Source: Sycobia sp. Sy_11 (taxonomy: Eukaryota > Arthropoda > Insecta > Hymenoptera > Epichrysomallidae). Taken from it: 64,000 nucleotides of DNA. Below the pieces are notes generated by a model. That model was not told the origin of the DNA. It did not search any database and worked only from the letters and a program-made list of their open reading frames with translations. A program made the position numbers and the translations under genes. The stretch covers positions 381,001-445,000 of the forward strand of contig JACCIC010000288.1 in NCBI GenBank assembly GCA_018907035.1. The letters are read 5' to 3'. Shown piece after piece: positions 24,594 through 39,321 of the stretch (the stretch's first letter is position 1; the number at the start of each line of letters is the position of its first letter).

Positions 24594-25144
24594 AGTAAGA
24601 ACTTTTTTTAAACACTAATATCCAATGTAAATTAATGTAGGATTATTTAATATTCGAGAATAAACTTATATTTTCAAATGACTAAGTTTTGTTTTGTATT
24701 AAATCCAGTTGAAATGTTAGTATTATATTTTTATCTTTAATAAAGTTTTTCAATTTTTAAATCTGCTTATTATGTAGCACTTTTATTAATTTTTGTTCAT
24801 TTGTATTAATTTTTAATTATTAATTTATACACAAAAATATTTCTAATAAATAATTCAAAGATACTTACAGTTGAATTATTGATAGTAACAAAATATAAAT
24901 GTTACTTTGTAAATGAGTATAAAAATTCAATTGCGATAATAAATTAATTGGAAGTTTTATGATAAATCTGACAATATTTATCAATGAAAATACACTACTT
25001 GTAATAATGACGTAAATAAAAATTCAAGAAATTTTAATGCAAACGAAGGTAGCGAAACAAAAGTAAACAAAAGAAAAAAGTGAGGTTGCTAGATCATCGC
25101 ATGCATGCCGATTTGCGACCATACCTCATGGCCCATATGTTTTT

Positions 25145-25161
25145 TTTTCCCGGCGGGAAAA
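25145..25161. promoter_or_regulatory. E2F-like palindrome ttttcccggcgggaaaa
   Basis: A perfect 8-bp inverted repeat around one G contains GCGGGAAA, an E2F/DP consensus. It sits in a moderately GC-rich segment (25080-25200) about 550 nt downstream of ZNHIT1. No adjacent coding exon is visible, so it may be a promoter for a gene I cannot see, or chance. Confidence 0.35.
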
Positions 25162-26674
25162 GTGGTTTTGCACCAGGCACCAGTAACTAACTTTTTCAAT
25201 CAAGGTAAAGTGACCTATATATTTTAATAGTCACTACAAGGTCATTACAATAACTGATTAAAGAAATTTACACTAAAGAATACGTCAAAATACGTCATTA
25301 TTACAGAATTACCAAAGAATGACGTCGGTGTGTAAACCCGCGTATTCAAAGTAATTTGTTTCAGAATATCCGCAAAATATTGCCGTTTTAGATAAAAATT
25401 AATAATAATTTCATAATCCATTTGTTTTCACTTATAATTACAAAGTAATTACTTCTATAAATGCAATAAACTAAAAGCGAGTTTCGCATATGTTCCGTGC
25501 TTGAAAGAATTAGCGTATTTTTATCAGGCGATAAATCAGTGGATGATTTGGCGTAATTCGCCAAGTGATTTATTACGTGCAATAAAATTAAAAAATAATT
25601 TTCTAAAAATCAATTTTTTTACTTTCTGGTATTCCAAGACGATGATACAATATCATTAATAACGCCAAAACACAGATTATAAGTTATTTAATGATCTATT
25701 TTAAATCTTAAATTTTTAAATAATTAAAAAAATAATCTTTACATATAGCATATGTTTTCAAAATTGAAAACAAAAGTTTTTATATGAATATCACTTGAAA
25801 AATTGCGTTTAACTATAAGGTAACATGGTAATATTGAAATCACTGTAAAAAATTAAATGCTTAACTTTATTCATCATTATATGCAGTATTTTTAAATTGT
25901 CTTTAGAAATTTAATTGTTACTATATAAATAAAGTTGATGTTTTAAAAAAATTAAATAGAATTATTTACAAATTATCTGCAATATATATATTTTTTCAAT
26001 AATAATTATATTTGACAAATAATTCTAAAATTCAAATAATTTAGGTATCGAACTAAATGATTTGTATTGGTTAAAATGTGAATACGTCATATTCCGATGG
26101 CAAAGAACATTTACTATATAGAAAAAAGAAAAAACTTCTCAGCTCTTATCAGTTTTGTCGCCTTTGTACATTGTTTAATAGGAATAAAAAAAACTAACCT
26201 GGTAAATTATTGTTAATATAGATGAGCATCATTTGTAAATTTTAATTATAGCAGTTGTACACTAATTTTTCGTATAGTCATGTACTTTCCGTGTTAAATA
26301 TACGTGATGATCGAACGCAATGCTACGTCACTAAGTCAAGGAGTGTATTGCCTAGTTTTTCTGGGTGTGTTTTTATCTACTAATTTTACGTCTTTTTATG
26401 AATAGGAATCGTTCTAAAAGGAACAGGAGTAAAGAGAAAACCATTGTTCCAATTGCCCTCGGTCAAACTCGAGTATTTCAGGAATATTTTAGTAAATTTT
26501 AAAAGATTCAGACTTTTGTTACTTTTTTAATATAAAAAATGCATCCGAAAATTGGGCAAGAAATATTTTTCAATATAGCTATTTATAATCTATTCATTGA
26601 AAATATTTTCAAAAATCATCCAACAATATGTAGACAAAACAATTTAATTGTACTTTTGTCGACTGCCCATGTAG

Positions 26675-26765
26675 AAATTAATAAATATTTTTTTTTTATT
26701 GGTCTTACAGTCCAGTTAAATTTGATTGGACTGTAAGACCAATAAAAAAATATTTATTAATTAAT
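26675..26765. repeat. repeat family copy E (minimal hairpin)
   Basis: Two inverted copies of the family end (attggtcttacagtccagtt and its complement) lie almost back to back, flanked by aataaatat and its complement. The result is a near-perfect hairpin of about 35-bp arms. All internal sequence, including the hammerhead-like core, is missing. Confidence 0.75.
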
Positions 26766-27244
26766 ATATAGACAAGTTTTATATAAACAAAACTATTATG
26801 TATAGCCGTGGAATATAATTAATATTATATCGATTGTTAAAATTATGGCTTGAATTCATCCTATAAAGGACAACAAATTTTTTTCGAAGTGCTCTTTATT
26901 ACCCATTTATTGCCTTGTTTCTATTATTGAAAATAAATTTTTATAATTTATCCCCTTCTTCCTTTTGTATTGTTTTTTATGTTTTTATTTTATTTAACGT
27001 CAATCTATATTTGCTCCCACACACTGGTGCTAATCAGCGACGGAGGTCTGCGATGTGTTTGTAAACAAAGCACATGTAAAATAATCTGTATTAAATAATC
27101 TATCTATTCTAGTTCTATCGCAGAAAATGTTATGTAATATAACGTATAACGTGTGAATTTTTCTCGAATAAAGTTTTTCTTCTGATTTTCATCAATTCCA
27201 ATCTCTGACATTATAAATTATATACTTGTCCTGTATCAAAATTT

Positions 27245-27247
<3 letters not shown>

Positions 27248-27306
<59 letters not shown>
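27248..27306. repeat. (TA)n microsatellite
   Basis: About 59 bases of perfect TA repeat. Confidence 0.95.
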
Positions 27307-27307
<1 letters not shown>

Positions 27308-28329
27308 CATGTAACTAATAACTAAACTATATATGTTACTTTTTCAATGCAAAAATAAATTTTGAACGCGGGGTCTTTGAACCCCTCCTTTCCCCAGCTC
27401 TGCTGACGTTGCCATATAAATTATGACTGTTTAATTATCAAGGAAAAGCCTCTATGTAGGCGATTAAAAATGAAAAAAATAACTCTTTTCAAATTTAATA
27501 TAACCATTTTCTACGATCACACTGAAAATTATTTCTAACTTTTTTTAAAAAGTGTTATTTTACAAAATTATAAAAAATATGCCATTACATAAATTATTAT
27601 TGAAAATTGGGGAAAAGAGTATCAGAATTTTATAATAGTTATATTTTGATATTATATAAGTCTTCTATATTATAATATTATATTAATTGTAATTTTATTA
27701 TATTATTTTTAAATTATTACTAACATAAATAATACGATTTTTCTTTCTACGCCCTGGACTGGAATAACCGTATAGTTATTTAATCCATTATTTTAAACTT
27801 ATATTTTTATTCTTGTTTTTTTCATTAATTCTATAAATTAAGCTTTATATTAAATATATTGTTTATTAATATGTTGTTGAAAGAGTATATCGATTGAATT
27901 TTTATTTTTGTAAATATATCTTACAATTGAAAGATAATTTTAAGATTTTTTTAATCATAGTTTATATATTTAAATTATAAATATAGGTACTTGATCAAAA
28001 ATTAAATTAAGAAATACATTATTTTAAATGATTTTCATTTAACTGGGATGACAGCTTAATTGGCATTTATTTTGTAAAATTGCACTTATTGGCTTGAAAA
28101 TTATCATTAATTTTATATGGCTTTTTGAAAATGACGTTTTAGGATTTCATTAAAACGCAATGTTAAAATAATTTGTACAAAAACTTAATGAACAAAAAAT
28201 AACATACTTGCGGTGTTAAAAAGTTCACCGCAACTGTATAATCTGTCCCAAACGACTGTAAAATTGGTAGCTTTTTATATTCTTATATTTTTTATATTTA
28301 TATTCTTATATTCTTATATTTTTTAAAAT

Positions 28330-28331
<2 letters not shown>

Positions 28332-28389
<58 letters not shown>
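28332..28389. repeat. (TA)n microsatellite
   Basis: About 58 bases of TA repeat, preceded by a degenerate ttatatttt array (28270-28325). Confidence 0.95.
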
Positions 28390-28391
<2 letters not shown>

Positions 28392-28591
28392 CGCAAGATA
28401 AAAAAAGATAAGGCGTATAGCATAAATCCCATAAGAACAAAAGGACAATAGGAAAAATACGCGCGATTATCATACAATATATTCTTATATAGATATATAG
28501 ATATAGATATAAACACTCGTAAAACTGAAGATCGTCATGCTCGTTTGCCCGCGTCCCTCACTCCTGCCCTAACTCCCTCTCCTTCAATTAT

Positions 28592-28594
<3 letters not shown>

Positions 28595-28639
<45 letters not shown>
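28595..28639. repeat. (TA)n microsatellite
   Basis: About 45 bases of TA repeat at the left edge of a GC-richer block. Confidence 0.95.
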
Positions 28640-28641
<2 letters not shown>

Positions 28642-28930
28642 CATGTAGGTTTACTACAGTACTAGCTCAACGCCATCAGATAGCGTTCGGCTTCGGCAGT
28701 TCGGGCTTTCAGCACCAACCGCAAGCCCGTGATATTGTGTATGTCCGTTCCGTTCGTAAGTTATAATATTATTATTGCCGCGCGACGATGTATCGCGGCA
28801 GCGCAGTCCGATCTAGCGCGCTCTTAGAAACTGACGTACTTTATAGCCGCTTCTCCGCGTCGATATCGCCGTCGTCGTCGGGACCCGCTCTTCTTGCAGC
28901 TCCGTCGTTCTGTATTTGAAATAAATAAAA
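28640..28930 (+). promoter_or_regulatory. GC-rich block, candidate IPMK leader exon
   Basis: A CpG-containing island in AT-rich DNA. On the plus strand it includes a consensus donor, gtaagt at 28756-28761, after ccgttccgttc. The first IPMK coding exon is preceded by an acceptor at 33101, so a leader exon ending at 28755 is possible. The link is positional only. An alternative is a promoter firing to the left. Confidence 0.3.
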
Positions 28931-29401
28931 AAAAAAAAAAAAATAGAAAAAAATAAAAATAAAATAAAATAAAATACAAAAAAAGTTATGTTTAAATAAA
29001 TAATTAAAGAAAAGGGCATCGAGGTTATGTCGGCGAATAACGAAGATCACCTCACGTACGTATATATATCCAGCTGCTTTTAATTAAACTATTAATAAAA
29101 ATATAACGTGATTCGTCTCTTTGACATGAATTTTAACATTTAATTGCCGTCGGTCATTTTGGCAATTTTGCAAATCTGCAAATGTAACAGCGATGGCAAT
29201 TTGCATGACAACCGAGTTACCATACTCTCATTTCAACTCGACTTTTCAATTATGCCCATACATTAGATTATTTTGCATAGAATAAGTCGAAAAATCCCGG
29301 TGTATCTTATCAGTTTATCACTTTCGCCGCTCAGTGCGACTAAATTTGAGTACACTTGACACCACCGCGTCTCTTTTATTTACACACATCACATCACCGA
29401 C

Positions 29402-29405
<4 letters not shown>

Positions 29406-29472
<67 letters not shown>
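29406..29472. repeat. (TA)n microsatellite
   Basis: About 67 bases, the longest TA tract in the window. Confidence 0.95.
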
Positions 29473-29475
<3 letters not shown>

Positions 29476-31564
29476 CTGTCACGTGGAGTCGCTTTGGCAG
29501 ATGGCGTACTCAGCGTCACTGCTACTACTGACGAATATATGTATATATATGCTCTCGCGCTTTTCCCACTCGCGGTTTATATTTACCATACATTTATATA
29601 CGAATTTAAATTACAAATTGTGCTTCATATAGTATAATGTGAGTTAATGCATTTATTTTGCACCCGCCAAATAAGCGCCCATGATAAGTTAATTGCAAAT
29701 ACAATTGTTATTTGACCGTTATTATAATTCAATAGTGTTGTGAGTTGAATCAGAAAGAAACTAAAGTCGTACGAATAATTAAATTATTGTAGAACCAGTG
29801 CTCCGTTCGCGATTTCCATTGATTCGCGCCGATATTAGATAGTGTTAAAACAAAACATTCTAAAAAAGCGATGCGAGTAATTTTATATATTTCTGTTTCC
29901 TTATTTAGACACTTATTGTTGTGGGTACACCTATTGAATATAGATTATACTACACGAACATGATTTCCTATATTCCTTTTTGTACCTCTTTACTCTGTGG
30001 AATGCCATTAAATGTGACATTGTTTAATGCATAAAATTTATGAGAACTTTACTAAGTGATGGAAGGTGATTAAATAAAATATAAAATGTGTGTATGTGTT
30101 TGACAGTGTGATCGTTTACTAAAACAAACGATTCATGAGATTATGGAACACTGGAAAAAAATTTCGCTTCAATCATGCAAACGTAAATAAATGTCTAATA
30201 AAACGCTCCGAACGTATTATGTAAACCTAGATTTATTGTATTTATGTTTTGTAATTCAGCAGCTTAGCACTTCTTTCTATTTCTAACTGTTCTTAGTTTT
30301 TTTGTTTAATTTAAAAAAAATACAATAATTTCTTTATTATTTTGCATAACCCATTTTATAATCTGATTTTTATATATTTAATTAATCGAGTCGTTTCGTA
30401 CGAAGCTAAATACTGTTTCTTGAAACGGTGTTCTGTTTTAAATCGCTTTATTGAAATTAAGCGGGGTTTTAAATTTTAATGTTTTTTAAATCAACAACCG
30501 TATACTTTCGTTTTTACGAAACAAAACATAAATCTATCGATGATTGGTACAATGAGTATAGAATAGAAATTCATAGTTATTGAGAAACGTTCATAAAAAG
30601 ATTTTTCAAACTTTGTATTTAAAATTGATAATTTGAAAGATGAAAAAGGTTTATTTTATCTATAAATAAATTTATATAGTTAAGATAATAGTGTATTGGA
30701 ACGATTATCAGATCGCAATACAAGTGTCATTATTAAATCTCAAGAAATAAAGCGGCCTCGTTCAAGCGACGAATAAAATCTATTCTAAGATATTTTTTTG
30801 TAAATATTACACATCTTAAAGTATAAATATTAATAAAATACGTATAATAAAAATTATGCAAAGTAAATGTTCCGCTATGTAAAATAAATCTGAATACATT
30901 TTCTATATGGACTTGAATTTAACGTTACAAAGAAAAAAAAAAGAAAACATAATAGGTGTTGAAATAATTAAAAATTGATTTTTATTACCGATGTACTTAG
31001 CTGCACTTAACTGCCTTAGATTTAAAACGAAATCCTTGCGACATATATGCCGAGTTCAAATGCTGCCATAAAAATTGAAAATGTGTTTAACAACAACAGC
31101 AAGAACAACAAAACAGTACATAAAACAACGAACAGATGACGTTCTTCCGCAAAATTTTCGTACAAATGAAAAAGTAATTTCATCAAAGCATTGAATAATA
31201 TACTGTGTGTATACACGTGCGTAAATAAAACTCATCGGCAGTATCGAGAGGCATAGAACGCCTGCTGATTTATTTCCTCGCGCACGTTATGAAATAATAG
31301 CAGATTGAGTTATGAGCATAGCGATGTTGTATTTTTTACAACTTTCAGCTCAATTGTTTCGATCACGTTACCGGCGTCTGAGCACATCGGAATTGTTGCA
31401 AGCAGAAAAGAGAAATAAATAGAAAAACAAAAATAAGGCCAATGTAAAAGAAAATTTATCACAAGACATTTCCGAATGCACGAATTTTCACATTAATATA
31501 TTATAATCAACGGTACCTTTAATATTGCCTTTTTATCACTTTTTATATATACTTATATTACTTT

Positions 31565-31566
<2 letters not shown>

Positions 31567-31611
<45 letters not shown>

Positions 31612-31658
31612 GGCAATATTAAAAGTATTATGAATTACATTATTTTAATTTGTTTATT

Positions 31659-31703
<45 letters not shown>
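31567..31703. repeat. paired (TA)n microsatellites
   Basis: Two TA tracts (31567-31609 and 31662-31703) are separated by about 50 bases. Confidence 0.95.
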
Positions 31704-31709
<6 letters not shown>

Positions 31710-33143
31710 GCACACAATGTTGTTAAACGATGAATTTATTATATCAATTTACGATAAGTAAATACAGACTGAAAAATTACCACATACACAAGATTGTTTT
31801 TTTTTTTTTTTAATGATATTTTCAGCTAATACCGGTGTGTGATTTAAAAAACAATTTGAATTAGAATTGAATTTTTAACGACGACATTTTAATCGTAAAA
31901 AAAATATAAATTTAAGGCAATAAATTCTTGTACTTCCATTTCATTTGATTAAGTAAAGAAATTAAACTTTTTTTTTTAAATAACGTTTAATAACTTTTAT
32001 AAAATAAAAAAATCTTTTTTTTATCACGTTGTATAATAATTAATTTTTTTTATATGATTTTTAACTTAAGACGCCGTTTATTGTTATTTTCACTTGGCTA
32101 GTGATACGCGTAATAACAATCAATTTATTAAATTCAATATAAAATATTTTTTTCCCTTGCGAGGGATCGGAAAATAAAACGCCCAGAACGTTGGCATATT
32201 TATATTCATTTTTTTGTCCATTAACATTGTCAAATTTTAGTTTGATCCAGAAGATATCCGTATAGATACTTTACTTTATATTTTACATTGAACAGTTTCG
32301 TTATAAAGGAACTTATTATATACAATTTTAATAATATCAGATAACAAAGCATTAAAATATTTGAATAATTTACTATAAATTATATTAAGTATAAATTAAG
32401 TTATTAATCATAAAATTGAAGGAAAAAAGGTGTAACAATATAACGTTTATACTTTAATTTTGATTATATTTATTTTATATTTTGATTATATTCTACTTTA
32501 CTATAAATGTTGCTGTACATATCTACTGTAAGAGTCTTTTTAAATTTAATATAGTCATAGATTTTATATAATTTCATAATAAATATAACTGTTATATGTA
32601 TTATATATATATAAGTGGATGATTGTTAGTTTACGAGACAGAATTTTTTTTAACTGCACGTAAGGAACCGTTTGTACGATGAGTATTATCAGACATTACA
32701 CATCAACGTAAATCTGGACATGCGTATCATAACATTTGTATATATAGACAATGTAACTATAAAATAGCTCTACACGCAATATAGCATTAATCCTCATTAT
32801 ATAGACTTGGCATAATTCTGTTATTTTCACTGTTTGCGCATATCTTACCTCGGCATATAGATATAATACACATCCGCGCGGCTGTATGCGATCCCATACT
32901 AACACGCGGTGCGTTTAAATTCGTCCGTGTCAAAATTTTTCTTCTTCTTTTATCATACGTTGATATAAATTCCCCGGAACGCGGCGATAACATTTTTTAT
33001 AATAATAATTTTTTTTTTTTTTTTGATTTTTTTTTTTTTTTATTCAACAATAATTTTAACCTGCAATAAACTTTTTAAGTTACAACCGTTAAAGTTTGCA
33101 GACGTCCACTCGCGAGGTTTGTTAAAAGCTTTACATCCCGATA

Positions 33144-33365
33144 ATGCACGTGGCCGAGAGAGGAACGAGGACGAGCTCCCAGGCCCCGACTGCGGGCGAG
33201 GGGACGACGACGGCGGCGAGCACGGGAAGGACGTGGGGCGACGAGACGCCGGTCATGGGGCGGGATGCCCTGAAGCTGCCCGACGGCACAGCCCTACTGG
33301 AGACCCAGGTCTCGGGCCATGGCTTCAATCTCGAGAAGTGTAAAATAGGTATATAATATATACAT

Positions 33366-33421
<56 letters not shown>

Positions 33422-33919
33422 CGTTATCCATAAAAATCGTTTCGACCCGACATGTATATATGCATGTACACATATTACAATAGAAAAGTTTTATTTTTAA
33501 TTTTTTATTTTATACTTTTATTTTTAGTGCCAATTTCTATTTCATGCTCTATGCGGCAGTGATTAAAAACAAGGACATTATAATTATAATTCGCATTGTA
33601 ACTAAGTATAATTACATTATTGAATAAAGACTGCAAGAGCGATAAAGCCTATTTGTTAATTTAACGGAAAATCGAACTTCCCTATGCAATCTATACTTTT
33701 ACGACGTTTTAACATTTTATTCGCATCTCGCCACGCGTCTCGTAGTTTTCTTTTTTTTTTTTTTTTTGTTTGCTTGTACTTTTATCGTTTATTCCCGCAG
33801 ATTATTTTTTTCTCCGTGTATTACTTACAATGCGCGCGCGAATTTTATAATTGTATATGCATACTTGGTGTACTTTGCAATCGCTGCTGACTTGCGTCGT
33901 GCCGAGCAAGAGCGTGCGG

Positions 33920-33971
<52 letters not shown>

Positions 33972-34132
33972 TCAAAGAGGATACGCACGAGAAATATGCG
34001 GAGGAGAATCGAGATGTATTACATTGTGTGCGTTATGTTTTTCTTTTTCTTCTCGCGCATTAATTTTGTCGCGAGAGGAGCGCGAATTCCCGCGCCGCCG
34101 AAGCTACTCGCACGATTATACAAAGCTTTGTT

Positions 34133-34170
<38 letters not shown>

Positions 34171-34209
34171 TTCTCTCTCTCGCAAAAATTCGTGATTTAT
34201 CTGCGCTAC

Positions 34210-34264
<55 letters not shown>

Positions 34265-34438
34265 ACTATAATTATGGTGACCGTACATACGTTTTTCACG
34301 CGCGCGTTCGAGGCGAGCGACGCCACCTTCTATATGCTTTATCCAGAACATTACGCGAGTTGCGCGTCGTCCGCGGAAAAGTTTCGAAAATGTAAATTGT
34401 ATTATTTTATATACATTGGCGCTGCTTATCAAATTAGC

Positions 34439-34475
<37 letters not shown>

Positions 34476-34891
34476 ATACGTTAAGCGGCGCGTTGTTAAA
34501 GTGTTTAATGGCCTGATAATGCGGCATAAGGTAAAATGCTTATAGATTTGTTTCTGAATAATCAGCTCTCACGCGTCAACGTACGATTGCCCCCCTAATA
34601 CTGGATTCTCCCTCAGTTTTTTCGTTTTGCTGAAGGAAATTTCTATGAGTATTAAGTTTTACAACGTAGTACACAGCTGTGATCAGAAAATTATTGTATA
34701 CCTTAATGAATCACATACGATTGCGTCTTACGAACCAAATTTCATAATTTCATTGCTGATTTAGCTGTATTGTCGGAATAATGCACAATAATTTTTTTTT
34801 TAATTTATTGATGTTTTATATAAAGTACATAATAAAAATGTCTATTTATGTGGCTAAATTTGAAAAGCTGCTATTAATATTAATTTGATAT

Positions 34892-34941
<50 letters not shown>

Positions 34942-35342
34942 TGCGCCAGTGATATTTTTAATTATAAATAAAAATTTACAGTCTATGCTTATAATACAGT
35001 TACTGCAATTTAAAAATTATTTTAAAACTATAATAAATATTTTATAAGCTCTCAAATATCGTGCGAGAGAATTGCCACATAAAACAAAAAGCAAAAAATC
35101 AAATCTATAATAAAATTCGCGTCACACACACAAGCGCGAGCGCGCGCTCTCTCTTTCTCGCTATGTGTGTCATTCCTTTTCCCAAAGTGGCACCTTAACT
35201 TTAGCTTTAGCCAACTTTTTATCTTTTTTTATCTTGCAAATACCGCAAATACGATTAAAATATACGCGTCCGCGTATCTTCCATATATTGTACGATTAAA
35301 TAAGTGTTCGATTATGTTTTAAATACAAATGAATTTAGATTA

Positions 35343-35403
<61 letters not shown>

Positions 35404-35862
35404 ATTTGGCCTTGGATATATGTTGTAATCAATGTCGTGATTTTATTGTGTACATAAATTGTGCTAAAAATTAATTATTGTTCCGTTCGGAATGGGATTA
35501 GATTTGGCGAATAATAATTATAATGGCATACATTCGTTTCGTCGATATAATATATTTATTTTTACGAATTTGATACAATGAAGAAATTATCATTGTAAAA
35601 ATTGAATTAGCTTAAATTTGTCCTATGGAGATATTTACGTGTCAATGAATCAGGCGATAAGCTAAAGTGCGCTTATCCAAGCAGGAAGAAACTGTTTTGC
35701 ATGTATATACGCGCACGAGTTCTTTTTAACGTCTTTCATTTTACGCTCAAAGAAGCAAAAAAAAAAACATCGATTATGAAAGAGTAATAAAAGTATAAAA
35801 GCACTTTATTCTTTCCGAGCCTATAGCCTCAACAATCATCGGCAATCTGCCTCCCTCTTTCA

Positions 35863-35918
<56 letters not shown>

Positions 35919-36391
35919 CTGTCACTTCATAAAACAATATTTATATATACACATACGCATATGTACACATAAGAGCCAGAGTGCTAATTATGAAAAATGA
36001 CGTAAGCTTGTGTTTTGGTGCCCCCGCAGGGATGCTGCGCGGGCCGAACGGCCGGGTGTTCAAGCCGATCCTGAAGCAGGTCGTGGGCGAGCGCGAGATA
36101 GCGTTTTACGAGAATCTGCGGATCTCCGGCAATCCCACGGACATGGAGATGCTGAGATACACGCCGGCTTATTACGGCACCAAGGAGATGAGGATTTTCG
36201 AGAGACGTCAGTACTCGCGGCTCGGCGCCCGCGTTGTTTATATTATTATTAATATAATAATGTGTGTGTGTGTGGGTGTGTGTGTGTGTGTATGTGTGTG
36301 TGTCCTTCATTTCTGTATATATTAGTGTTCATAGTATAAGGCCTATATATAACGGAAGAATGATGTAGAATGCAGATTTAGTTCTTCTGAT

Positions 36392-36435
<44 letters not shown>

Positions 36436-39277
36436 GTTTATATATATGTATGTATGTATGTATGTATATAACAATAGATGTACAATCGAGAGCGGGTCCG
36501 CTCGCGCGCGCACGCGCGAACAGTTGGGTTTTCTTTCTTACTCGAACAGCACGATATAGTCTTGTACTTTGTATAGGAAAAAAAGTGTACATAAAAAATT
36601 ATACTTTATGAGACTTTTATTGTAGAATGTGATTTTAGATAAAAATCTCGCGCGATTACGTCAGGCCTTACGCTGCTTCTGTTCTTTTATAGAGCTCGTT
36701 ATATTTTATCAAGTATTATTTCTTGTTATGTCTATATAGTTCACCGATTACGTTAATAATTCTTTTTTCTTCTTGTTCTTTTTTTTCTTCATTTGATTAG
36801 GCGATAATTTACGGCTAAACATTGTTTAGAACTTTTTTTCCTTGAATTTATCTTCTATACAAAAATGATTGATAAGAAACGATTTTCCTTGTTTTCATTA
36901 ATTATTTAGCTTCTCGTCGATTGCATAAAGTGCTTTATCTTGCATTATTCAGGAAATGCGTAAACCTGCGTGCCTTTTCCTTCTTCCTTAGAATTAAAAA
37001 TTATTTTCGATTTTGTTTTTTGATACAGCAACTTTAATCGCGACCATTGCGTTTTGCGGCAGTAAAAATTATTCGTTCCATTTTGAAATGTACTCTTTAA
37101 ATTGTCCAACGTTGAAGGTTTCGGTTTGTAAAAGTACAATATAAAATTTTATTGGTTTTCAGCTCAGCGATGAAATATTATATAGTCATATTATAATGAA
37201 ATTATAGGTTAAATTTTATTATAAGAGTTTTCAATTAACATTATCGAATGACACATTTTACTGGCATTATCTGATTTTTATTTATATACAGAAATACATT
37301 TTTCAATCGATTGCATCGAGCACGTTACGCAAAGAAAAAGTACGCAAGCACATTATATATATTATCGTGTAAAAAGTAGTAATAAAAATTTCAATAATAC
37401 CAAAAAAAATAACCGAAATTTCCAAGATAAGTAAAAGGCCATGTAGAACTTTACGAAGGGAAAGAAAGCTTTCATTCCCTATAATACAACTCGATATATA
37501 TATATAAACACGCACGTAACCGAAATAATTTTGCGAACCCTCCTCTCCATCCCGTTAGGCGTGAGGTTCATGGAGCTGGAGGACATAACCGACGGCATGT
37601 CCGAGCCCTGCGTGATGGACGTGAAAATCGGCAGGCGCACTTGGGACCCGCTGGCCAGCGCGCAGAAGCGCGCCGACGAGGAGAGGAAGTACGCGGAGAC
37701 GAAGCGCAGCTACGGATTCTCGATACCGGGCTTTCAGGTGTACAGGATGCCGTCTGGCAGCCTGAGAAAGTACGAGAAGGATTACGGGAAGCAGCTGAAT
37801 TCGGAGAGCGCGGTCGAAGGTGAGCCGGCGACGGATTCAGTTGTTTTGGCTTGATGATTTTTCATTCGTGACAAATTTTCATCCGGCTCCACGAGTGTTG
37901 CGTATTTTTTTTTCTCGAATTATTCACGACTGCTTGGATTTGAAAAATTCTTCGTTATTATCAGGTCGGATGTGGGGAAAAAATGGAGATCTTCCGATGT
38001 TTTGGTTTTTTCTTTTCTTCCGTTTTTTTTTTTTTTTTTTTTTTTTTATACTAAATGTAACGGCAATAGCTGTAAATTTTAATTATATGTCTTCCTGCTT
38101 AAATAGAAAATTAGAAAATAAAGCAAAAAGTAATTATTACTGCACAAAACTTATATAAATAACAAAAAAAAAAAAAATTAAAAAAGAAAAATGTAAGTCC
38201 GAACAGAACGGTAACTTAGGATTGAGTTTTAACGTTGATTTTTTTTTGTAGGTAAAATTGTTTTAATCCAGCAAATATAATTTTGTTCATAAAATCTATA
38301 AATATATCTTTACTGTATTGTGATAATATAAATGCGTACAATATACTTTCCAATTAATACTAATAATTTTCCAATAAAATTCTGCTTTTTTTTAATTTAC
38401 TGCTTCACTAATCTACAGTATTGGTCATGAATAATCATAAAGTCGTATATAAAATTTTTTCTACTTCTATTTAAGTTAATAATTCGAAAAAAAGTAAGAC
38501 ATTAGATTTATGCACAGAAAAATTTGTATTATCAAGAAAACATATCTTATTCCTGTCTGGCGTTTATAATGAAACCGTTTTCTTAAATTTTAAGAAAGAA
38601 TCTCGCTCGACGCAAGAGAAGATATTTATTTGAAAATCAACAAATTCATCCTAAATCTAGTATATATCATTTTTTTAATTTCAGGAAATATTTGATGATT
38701 TACTTTAAGAAAACGATTCACTCGCTACAAAACAAGATCATATTTAATCCATTAACGACCGAAACAATGAATTTCGTAACATTTTATCGTTCTTAAGTTT
38801 CATGCATCTAACGAAATAGTAAATTTGTCAACGGGATGATTAAAATGAAATGTGGCGGTTTTCGTATAAAACAATATGAAAAATTGTCTTATTTAAAATT
38901 TTTATGATTTTTTTCAGACATCAAATAGAGCATTATTGGGAATTTTCTGCAATCTATCGAAGAATATTTTTAATTTTTTTTCTCAGATTTTTTGACAATT
39001 TTTTTGATTTTGCAAAAACCACAATATTGAAATTTTGAAAAAAAGTTCTTTCAAAAATACGAAATAATTCAAGAGTAATCTACAACTATTTCCAAAAATG
39101 AAAAATAATCTTTAAAATATCTAAAAAAAATTAAATGTAGGCTTTGGCTGATTCTAAGACGTTTTTCTTCTTTGAAAGTTTATGCTAGACTCTTGCAGTT
39201 TCCGAGAAAAACAACAATAATATAAAATGCAGACTTTTGGGAGGTTTTCGAATCGTATCCGTCGTATTGGAAGTAAA

Positions 39278-39321
<44 letters not shown>

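Larger units (their letters stand above)
24700..33100. other. intergenic stretch without recognised coding sequence
   Basis: I find no gene here. It contains the E2F-like palindrome at 25145, the minimal family copy near 26.7 kb, long TA tracts at 27.2-31.7 kb and a GC-rich block at 28.64-28.93 kb. Open frames are short, or read through TA tracts. Confidence 0.5.

Noticed and set aside
33766..34432. 137- and 165-codon frames on both strands
   Set aside because: They are mostly Tyr-Ile, Arg-Glu and Leu-Ser runs read through TA and CT microsatellites.
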